Source: Planctomycetia bacterium (GTDB lineage: Bacteria; Planctomycetota; Planctomycetia; Gemmatales; Gemmataceae). Taken from it: 11,450 nt of DNA. Where the stretch lies: the NCBI GenBank assembly GCA_005773755.1, contig SXHE01000300.1, positions 1 through 11,450 on the forward strand, written 5' to 3'. The notes under the pieces were generated by a model. The model searched no databases. It was not told the origin of the DNA and was given only the letters and a program-made list of their open reading frames with translations. A program made the translations under genes and the position numbers. Positions within the stretch are counted from its first letter, which is position 1. Every line of letters begins with the position of its first letter. This document shows positions 6,840-11,450 of this stretch, piece after piece.

Positions 6840-8003
6840 GTGATCCGGAACCGCTTCACCGTTGCCGCGCTGCTGGGCGCAGCTCTGGCCGCGACCGCCG
6901 GCGCGCAAGAACCGCGCACGTTCGCGCTGCGGTTGAAGGACCGCGACGGCAAACCCGTCCCCTTCTATCAGGAGATGAGCACCGAAGTCGACCAGCGCAT
7001 CAAGGTGCAAGGGCAAGACCTGCCACAATCGCAGAAGAGCACCTTCTATTACGCCTGGACCCCGCTCAAAGAGGACGCGGGCCGGTGGACCGTGCGGCAG
7101 AAGATCGAGGCCGTGAAGATGAAGATCGACATCGCCGGCAACCCGATCACCTACGACTCCACCAAACCGGACAACGCGCCCGCCGGCAACCCCGGCCTGA
7201 CGGAGTTCTTCAAGGGTCTGAACGGCTCCGAGTTCGTCGTCACCCTAAGCCCGACGTACCGGGTCGAGAAGATCGAGGGCAAAGACGCCTTCATCAAGAA
7301 ACTGGGCGGCAGCGGCGCGCAGATGGAAGCGCTGCTCAAGAAGACGATGAGCGACGAGGCGATGAAGGAAATGTGCGACCTGACCTACGGCCTCCTCCCG
7401 GACGCGCCCAAGAAAGTGGGCGACAGGTGGGAGCGGAAGAAGAGCATCAACCTCGGCCCGATCGGGGCCTACGACGTGACGTACACGTTCACCTTCGTGT
7501 CGCCCGACCCCGCGCGGCCGGGCCTGGACAAGATCGAGGTCGCCGCGACGATGGACTACAAGGCCCCGAAGGACGCGCCGGACCCGAAAGACGGGTTGCT
7601 GTTCCGCATCAAAGACGGCAGCAAGATGAGCAGCGACCCCGCGGGCAGCAAGGGTGTGGTGTACTACAACCCGGCCCGGCAGCGGATCGAAGAGGCGACG
7701 ATCAACATCAAACTGAAGGGCGATCTGCTCGTCGAGATCGGCGGCACGGAAACGAAGGTCGAACTGCTGCAAGAGCAGAAGACGACCATCAAGACGCGCG
7801 CGATCAGTTTCCTCGCACCGGCGGGCACACCGGAACCGCCGGTGCCGGCCGACCCGCCCGCGAGCGGGCCGGGCGCGGGGCCGGGGCCGGGCGCGGCCGT
7901 TGTCGCCGGTCCCGTGTGCCAGCCGCTGTGTTGCGAGCCGCGCGAGCGGCGACTGTTCGCGCGTTTTCCCCTGCGCTCTTGCTTCCCCGTTCGTCAAAGG
8001 TAG
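6840..8003 (+). CDS. Secreted protein of unknown function, paralogue 1 of a tandem pair
   Basis: The 387-residue protein starts at GTG with an N-terminal signal peptide (IRNRFTVAALLGAALAATAGA, about residues 2-22, with likely cleavage before QEP). The mature part is probably rich in beta strand and acts outside the cytoplasm. It shares most of its length with the next gene, in the same order: KVQGQDLPQ followed by QKSTFYY, then KQKIE-like and GNPI-YDST blocks, GNPGL-EFFKGL, DAFIKKLG, KGDRWERK-like, LGPIGAYDVTY, DGLLFRIKDGSK, QRIEEATINIKLKGDL and QEQKTTIKT. The style recalls the DUF6263-type secreted proteins of planctomycetes and Bacteroidetes; that is a recollection and not a search result. 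After SFLAPAG the protein continues about 60 residues with a Pro/Gly/Ala linker, then a Cys/Arg-rich end (VCQPLCCEPRERRLFARF). That end does not look like protein under selection, and the ancestral stop may have been lost. Confidence 0.85.
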   Translation: MIRNRFTVAALLGAALAATAGAQEPRTFALRLKDRDGKPVPFYQEMSTEVDQRIKVQGQDLPQSQKSTFYYAWTPLKEDAGRWTVRQKIEAVKMKIDIAGNPITYDSTKPDNAPAGNPGLTEFFKGLNGSEFVVTLSPTYRVEKIEGKDAFIKKLGGSGAQMEALLKKTMSDEAMKEMCDLTYGLLPDAPKKVGDRWERKKSINLGPIGAYDVTYTFTFVSPDPARPGLDKIEVAATMDYKAPKDAPDPKDGLLFRIKDGSKMSSDPAGSKGVVYYNPARQRIEEATINIKLKGDLLVEIGGTETKVELLQEQKTTIKTRAISFLAPAGTPEPPVPADPPASGPGAGPGPGAAVVAGPVCQPLCCEPRERRLFARFPLRSCFPVRQR

Positions 8004-8026
8004 AACATTCGGAACGTTTCCCCGAC

Positions 8027-8043
8027 CCCGGCCCCCAGCCGGG
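8027..8043 (+). other. GC-rich hairpin between the tandem paralogues
   Basis: CCCGGC and GCCGGG form a 6-bp stem around a 5-base C-rich loop in the 67-bp gap between the two paralogues. There is no T run, so it would at most be a weak attenuator or processing site, and readthrough into the second gene is likely. Confidence 0.3.
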
Positions 8044-8057
8044 CCGTGCCGGTCATC

Positions 8058-8063
8058 AGGAGG
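8058..8063 (+). promoter_or_regulatory. Strong Shine-Dalgarno site deciding a GTG start
   Basis: AGGAGG lies 7 bases before the GTG at 8071. A signal peptide begins directly at this codon, so the site overrides the longer in-frame possibility starting within the end of the preceding gene. Confidence 0.8.
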
Positions 8064-8070
8064 TCTCGTC

Positions 8071-9162
8071 GTGTTTCGCACCCGTCTCGTCGCCGCCGCG
8101 CTGTTCGGCGTCACCCTGTGCGCCATCGCCGGCGGCCAGGACCGCGCTTTCACGCTCAACTTCAACGTCAAAGATAAGGACGGGAAGTTCACGCCGTTCT
8201 ACACGGAAATGACCACCGAGGTCACGCAGCAGATCAAGGTGCAGGGCCAGGACCTGCCGCAGCGCCAGAAGAGCACCTTCTACTACCAGTGGACCCCGGT
8301 CGCCGAGACCCCGGTCAAGGACGGCGCGGGCAAGGACGTGCCCGGCGAAACGAAGTGGACCGTGAAGCAGAAGATCGAGGGGCTGAAGATGGAGATCGAC
8401 ATCTCCGGCAACCCGATCAACTACGACTCCACGAAGGCCGACACCGCGGGCGCGGGCGGCAACCCCGGCCTGATCGAGTTCTTCAAGGGCCTCAAGGACT
8501 CCGAGTTCACCGCCACCATCGGCAAGAACTTCAAGGTCGAGAAGGTGGACGGCAAGGACGACTTCATCAAGAAGCTCGGGGCCGGCAGCCAGCAGATGGA
8601 CGCGCTGCTCAAGAAGGTGATGACCGACGACGCGCTGAAGGAGATGACCGACCCCTCGTTCAAGTTGTTCCCGGAACCGAACACGCCCAAGAAGAAGGGC
8701 GACAAGTGGGAGCGCAAGAGCAACCTGAACCTGGGGCCGATCGGCACCTACGACATCACCTACAAGTTCACCTACCTGGAGCCGGAGAAGGAAGGGGCGA
8801 AGAAGGACTTCGACAAGATCGAGGTCGAGACCGTGGTGGCCTACACCGCGCCGCCCGCGACCGCCGACGGCCTGCTGTTCCGCATCAAGGAGGGCAGCAA
8901 GCTGACCAGCGACGCGACCGGCAGCAAAGGCGTGATGTACTACGACCCGAAGAAGCAGCGAATCGAAGAGGCGACGATCTCCATCAAGCTCAAGGGCGAT
9001 CTGGTTGTTGTGATCGGCGGCACGGACACGAAGGTGGAGCTGACGCAGGAGCAGAAGACCACCATCAAGACCGCCGACACCAGCTTCCTCGCGCCGAAGG
9101 TCGTGCCGCCGCCGATGCCCCCCACGCCGCCGGTGCCGCCGAAGCCGCCCGAGAAGAAGTAA
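8071..9162 (+). CDS. Secreted protein of unknown function, paralogue 2 of a tandem pair
   Basis: The 363-residue protein starts at GTG with a signal peptide (FRTRLVAAALFGVTLCAIAGG, likely cleaved before QDR). The mature domain aligns with the preceding gene over nearly its full length, with many identical blocks: IKVQGQDLPQ, QKSTFYY, GNPGLIEFFKGL, DDFIKKLGAG, ALLKKVMTDD, LGPIGTYDITY, DGLLFRIKEGSK, QRIEEATISIKLKGDL and QEQKTTIKTADTSFLAPK. It differs by a short insertion near residue 85-95 (TPVKDGAGKDVPGETK) and by a clean Pro-rich tail (VVPPPMPPTPPVPPKPPEKK) that ends at TAA. Such a tail may tether or space the domain, but its role is not known. It is Lys-rich, unlike the Arg-biased proteins around it. 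It is probably co-transcribed with paralogue 1 and followed by a clear terminator. Confidence 0.9.
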   Translation: MFRTRLVAAALFGVTLCAIAGGQDRAFTLNFNVKDKDGKFTPFYTEMTTEVTQQIKVQGQDLPQRQKSTFYYQWTPVAETPVKDGAGKDVPGETKWTVKQKIEGLKMEIDISGNPINYDSTKADTAGAGGNPGLIEFFKGLKDSEFTATIGKNFKVEKVDGKDDFIKKLGAGSQQMDALLKKVMTDDALKEMTDPSFKLFPEPNTPKKKGDKWERKSNLNLGPIGTYDITYKFTYLEPEKEGAKKDFDKIEVETVVAYTAPPATADGLLFRIKEGSKLTSDATGSKGVMYYDPKKQRIEEATISIKLKGDLVVVIGGTDTKVELTQEQKTTIKTADTSFLAPKVVPPPMPPTPPVPPKPPEKK

Positions 9163-9185
9163 GCTTCGCGCGACCGTGAAACGTC

Positions 9186-9218
9186 AACCGCCCGGCTCGA
9201 CGCCGGGCGGTTTCGTTT
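9186..9218 (+). terminator. Intrinsic terminator after the tandem paralogues
   Basis: A 9-bp GC stem, CCGCCCGGC (9188-9196) with GCCGGGCGG (9202-9210), around the loop TCGAC, is extended by two A-T pairs and followed by TTTCGTTT. It lies 23 bp after the TAA of paralogue 2 and before the stop of convergent aroC. It best serves the plus-strand genes but, with AAACGAAA on the other side, could also act on aroC. Confidence 0.85.
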
Positions 9219-9239
9219 ACCCCGGATCGTGTGCCGCGG

Positions 9240-10412
9240 TCAGCCCGAAAGCCGGCTCACTTTTGAGCGCAACAGGTGATCGATCAGCACCAGTGCGATC
9301 ATTGCCTCGCCCATCGGTACGAAGCGCGGGAGCAGGCACGGGTCGTGCCGGCCCTTCACCAGAATCTCGGTCGGGTCACCGTCGCGCGTGACCGTGCGCT
9401 GCGCGCGCGGGATGCTGCTCGTCGGCTTGATCGCGGCCCGGCACACGATCGGCATCCCGCTGGAGATGCCGCCGAGCATCCCACCGTGCCGGTTCGACTC
9501 GGTGCGGACGGGCGCTCGCGAAGCCGCGAGCGGCTCCGGTGCGGCGGTCGCGTTGCAGTCGGCCGCGTTCGCGGCGACCGGCGACTCGTGCGATTCGTTC
9601 GGTCCGGGCACGAACACGTCGTTGTTCGCGCTGCCGCGCATGGTCGCCGCCGCGAACCCGGCCCCGTACTCGAAGCCGAGCACCGCGGGCAGCGACAGCA
9701 GCGCCTTGCCCAGATCGGCCTTGAGCTTGTCGAAGACCGGTTCGCCCAACCCCGGCGGGACGCCGGTCGCAACCAGTTCGCACACACCGCCGACGGAGTC
9801 GCGGTCCAGGCGCACGGCGTCGATCAGCTCGATCATCCGTTGTGCGGCGTCCGGCACCGGGCACCGCACCGGGGTCGCTTCGACCTGTTCCAGCGTGACC
9901 GCTGTTGGGTCGGGCACGTCCGCGATCACGTCGCCGACCTGCTTCACATAACCGAGAACGCGAACGCCCGCGCGCGCGAGCAGTTTCTTCGCCACCGCCC
10001 CGGCCGCGACGCGGCACACCGTTTCGCGCGCGCTGCTGCGCCCGCCGCCGCGGTAGTCGCGGAACCCGTACTTGGCGTCGAACGTGTAGTCCGCGTGGCC
10101 GGGCCGGTACTTGTCTTTGATGTCGCCGTAGTCGCCGCTCCGCTGGTCGGCGTTGCGGAACAAGATGCCGATGGGCGTGCCGTCGGTTTTCCCCTCGAAC
10201 ACGCCCGACCAGATTTCGGGCGCGTCGTCCTCGTCGCGCTGCGTGGTGAGCTTGCTCTGACCGGGGCGGCGGCGGCGCAGGTCCGGCAGCAGATCGGCGG
10301 CAGCCAGTTCCAGCCCCGCCGGGCACCCGTCGATGATGCAGACGTACCCCGGCCCGTGCGAAACGCCCGCCGTGGTCACGCGAAACAGCTTCCCGAACGT
10401 GTTACCTGCCAT
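9240..10412 (-). CDS. aroC: Chorismate synthase
   Basis: AroC converts 5-enolpyruvylshikimate 3-phosphate to chorismate, the last step of the shikimate pathway, in the cytoplasm with reduced FMN. Hallmarks run in order: MAGNTFGKLFRVTT at the N-terminus, SHG with His19, IIDGCPAGL (26-34), RRRPGQSKLTTQRDE (47-61), SGVFEGKTDGTPIG (69-82), RPGHADYTF with His106, DYRGGGRSSARET (119-131), GVPPGLGEPVFDKL (217-230), MRGSANND (258-265), GGMLGGISSGMPI (310-322), KPTSSI (329-334) and KGRHDPC (353-359). The start at 10412 matches the family's usual first residues. At 390 residues it is about 25-30 longer than E. coli AroC. The excess is an Ala/Pro/Ser/Glu-rich segment at about residues 270-303, just before the SNRHGG motif. 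The usual Glu in the GESHG motif is Val17 here. The gene stands alone, with no other shikimate gene in the window, and converges on the paralogue pair. Confidence 0.97.
   Translation of the reverse strand: MAGNTFGKLFRVTTAGVSHGPGYVCIIDGCPAGLELAAADLLPDLRRRRPGQSKLTTQRDEDDAPEIWSGVFEGKTDGTPIGILFRNADQRSGDYGDIKDKYRPGHADYTFDAKYGFRDYRGGGRSSARETVCRVAAGAVAKKLLARAGVRVLGYVKQVGDVIADVPDPTAVTLEQVEATPVRCPVPDAAQRMIELIDAVRLDRDSVGGVCELVATGVPPGLGEPVFDKLKADLGKALLSLPAVLGFEYGAGFAAATMRGSANNDVFVPGPNESHESPVAANAADCNATAAPEPLAASRAPVRTESNRHGGMLGGISSGMPIVCRAAIKPTSSIPRAQRTVTRDGDPTEILVKGRHDPCLLPRFVPMGEAMIALVLIDHLLRSKVSRLSG
9504..9605 (-). other. Extra in-frame segment in aroC containing a GC hairpin
   Basis: The stretch encodes about residues 270-303 of AroC (NESHESPVAANAADCNATAA, then PEPLAASRAPVRT). 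Most chorismate synthases have only a few residues between the RGS-x-ND and NHAGG-type motifs. It includes an 8-bp stem, CGCTCGCG (9513-9520) with CGCGAGCG (9525-9532), and an AAGC loop. The reading frame is kept, so the enzyme is probably functional with a surface loop. Confidence 0.6.
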
Positions 10413-10419
10413 GACTCCA

Positions 10420-10425
10420 TTGTAT
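10420..10425 (-). promoter_or_regulatory. Candidate -10 element upstream of aroC
   Basis: The minus strand reads TACAAT ending 7 bases before the aroC ATG, a fair match to the TATAAT consensus. No good -35 hexamer sits 17 bp further upstream. If used, the transcript would begin close to the start codon and be nearly leaderless, consistent with the lack of a well-spaced Shine-Dalgarno. This is weak evidence. Confidence 0.25.
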
Positions 10426-10525
10426 CGCTGCCCGCTGGCACGAGTGTGCTACTACTCGGGTTGAGCTTGCCCCGTCTCGCGCGGGTCGCTATCTCGCCGC
10501 TTCTCGGACCCACGCGAGGAGCGCC

Positions 10526-10816
10526 ATGCGCAAGTTGATCGCGATCAGCGTCGCCAGTACAGTGCTCGGTTACGCTGCGGTGTACTTCGTGTTCTTCTCG
10601 GAGCCACGCGCGCAGCCGGAGCCTGAGCAGGCTGTGGCACAAAACGATTCGCCCGTTGTGCTGGCGAACGTCGTCGACGTGACCGACGTGGAACCGCTGC
10701 TCGACCCGAAGCCGCACGAGCCGGTCGGCACGCCGTTCGACCCCACCGAACCGCTGGAGCCGGCCCCGCGGCCGAGCGGCATCGCGCCCGCGCCGCTTCC
10801 GCGCGCCGCCGACTGA
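10526..10816 (+). CDS. Small Pro-rich membrane-anchored or secreted protein of unknown function
   Basis: The 96-residue protein begins MRKLIAISVASTVLGYAAVYFVFF, a single hydrophobic segment with a short positive N-terminus. This suggests an N-in membrane anchor or an uncleaved signal. The rest is soluble, acidic and Pro-rich (for example LLDPKPHEPVGTPFDPTEPL and EPAPRPSGIAPAPLP), with no recognisable domain, and is probably an extended chain outside the membrane. GAGGAG at 10516-10521 lies 4 bases before the ATG and supports the start. It is divergent from aroC across 113 bp and is followed 58 bp later by another exported protein. No function is assigned. Confidence 0.7.
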   Translation: MRKLIAISVASTVLGYAAVYFVFFSEPRAQPEPEQAVAQNDSPVVLANVVDVTDVEPLLDPKPHEPVGTPFDPTEPLEPAPRPSGIAPAPLPRAAD

Positions 10817-10824
10817 CCGCGCCC

Positions 10825-10830
10825 TACAAT
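10825..10830 (+). promoter_or_regulatory. Candidate -10 element upstream of the last gene
   Basis: TACAAT lies in the 58-bp gap before the gene starting at 10875, followed by G as in the aroC candidate. No clear -35 hexamer is seen, so this is only a candidate. Confidence 0.2.
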
Positions 10831-10874
10831 GTCCCCCGGTGTTCGACACGCTGTTCACTCTGGGGATCAGTTCC

Positions 10875-11420
10875 ATGCGCATGGTATTCGCTGCCGCGCT
10901 GCTCGCGGTGCCGACGGTCGGCCTGTGGGCCGAGGACAAAGCCACGCCGGTCGAATGGGCCGGGATGAAGTCCACCGCCCCGGCCGTGTGGAAGAAAGAA
11001 GTGCCGATGGACAAACTCGGCCTGCGGGTCGCGCAGTTCAAGATCACCAAGGAAGAGGGCGACAAGGAGGACGCGGAAGTGGTCGCGTTCTTCACCAAGG
11101 GCGGCGGCGGCATCGACGCCAACCTGACCCGCCAGCTCAACAACTTCCAACCGGCGAAGGGCGCGGAGAAGGTCGAGACCAAGAAGGACAAGTTCAAGGT
11201 CGGCAAGTACGAGGGCGTGTACTTCGACATCAAGGGGACGTTCATCAAGAAGGCGTTCCCGATGGCGAAGGACGGCACCCCGTTCGCCGACTACCGGCAG
11301 ATTTACGTCGTGTTCGAGGACGACGACGGCGCGGTCGCCTCGGTGTGGCTCCGCGGCCCGGCCAAGACCGTCGAGAAGCACACGAAGGACTTCGACGCCA
11401 TGCTGAAGAGCTTCAAGTGA
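10875..11420 (+). CDS. Secreted protein of unknown function
   Basis: The 181-residue protein starts MRMVFAAALLAVPTVGLWAEDK, a good signal peptide with likely cleavage after GLWA. The ATG at 10875 is preferred to an in-frame GTG at 10839, because the extra 12 residues would precede the charged start of the signal peptide. The mature domain is Lys/Asp-rich (TPVEWAGMKSTAPAVWKKE; LGLRVAQFKITKEEGDKEDA; EVVAFFTKGGGGIDANLTRQ; GKYEGVYFDIKGTF) and ends DFDAMLKSFK. The pattern of strands and a final helix suggests one compact domain of about 160 residues. I do not recognise a named family. No cysteines or catalytic motifs stand out. A hairpin follows the stop codon, so the gene may end its transcription unit. 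Confidence 0.82.
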   Translation: MRMVFAAALLAVPTVGLWAEDKATPVEWAGMKSTAPAVWKKEVPMDKLGLRVAQFKITKEEGDKEDAEVVAFFTKGGGGIDANLTRQLNNFQPAKGAEKVETKKDKFKVGKYEGVYFDIKGTFIKKAFPMAKDGTPFADYRQIYVVFEDDDGAVASVWLRGPAKTVEKHTKDFDAMLKSFK

Positions 11421-11432
11421 GCCTGGGCGAAC

Positions 11433-11450
11433 GGCCGGTGTCAGCCGGCC
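11433..11450 (+). terminator. Possible terminator hairpin at the right edge
   Basis: GGCCGG and CCGGCC form a perfect 6-bp stem with loop TGTCAG, beginning 12 bases after the last stop codon. The window ends at the stem, so whether a T run follows cannot be seen. Confidence 0.4.

Noticed and set aside
9276..10538. Plus-strand open frame opposite aroC
   Set aside because: The minus strand encodes unmistakable chorismate synthase across the whole span; the plus frame is a mirror artefact rich in Arg and His.
1..11450. A novel defence, toxin-antitoxin, retron or biosynthetic system
   Set aside because: All substantial genes are accounted for by metabolism, glycan modification, signalling or secreted unknowns. 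No nuclease, reverse transcriptase, small toxin-antitoxin pair or modular synthase motif was found on either strand.

Overview
This 11.45 kb window is GC-rich, densely coding chromosomal DNA. The long GC-rich reading frames, GTG starts, many secreted or membrane-anchored proteins of unknown function, a tandem pair of large secreted paralogues and nested-palindrome repeats together suggest a planctomycete, most likely of the Gemmata group. That placement is an inference from style and remembered family resemblance, not from a database match.

Left part (1-6700): after the tail of an unidentified gene at the left edge, four genes lie on the minus strand. In transcription order they are an SGNH-hydrolase-like membrane-anchored protein (5549-6700), an MBOAT O-acyltransferase of the AlgI type (3905-5317), a large exported protein that may have a periplasmic-binding-protein fold (1966-3795), and a two-pass sensor histidine kinase (220-1935). 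The first two make a plausible cassette for O-acetylating an extracytoplasmic glycan. The last two sit 30 bp apart and could be a ligand-binding/sensing pair, which is inference. Two copies of a roughly 178-bp repeat made of nested hairpins are interleaved with these genes. One lies between the SGNH and MBOAT genes. The other forms the last 58 codons and the stop codon of the exported-protein gene.

Middle (6840-9212): transcription diverges at about 6.7-6.84 kb. Two adjacent plus-strand paralogues follow, both secreted, both with GTG starts and strong Shine-Dalgarno sequences. The run ends in a clear intrinsic terminator.

Right part (9240-11450): chorismate synthase (aroC) on the minus strand converges on that terminator. 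It carries an extra segment of about 30 residues, next to a conserved motif, that contains a GC-rich hairpin. Divergent from aroC are a small Pro-rich membrane-anchored protein and a secreted protein of unknown function.

No tRNA, rRNA, CRISPR array, complete insertion sequence or recognisable defence system was found. The most noteworthy signals are repeat elements that contribute to coding sequence (the exported protein's C-terminus and possibly the AroC insertion) and the tandem secreted paralogues. No gap without a gene exceeds 300 bp.
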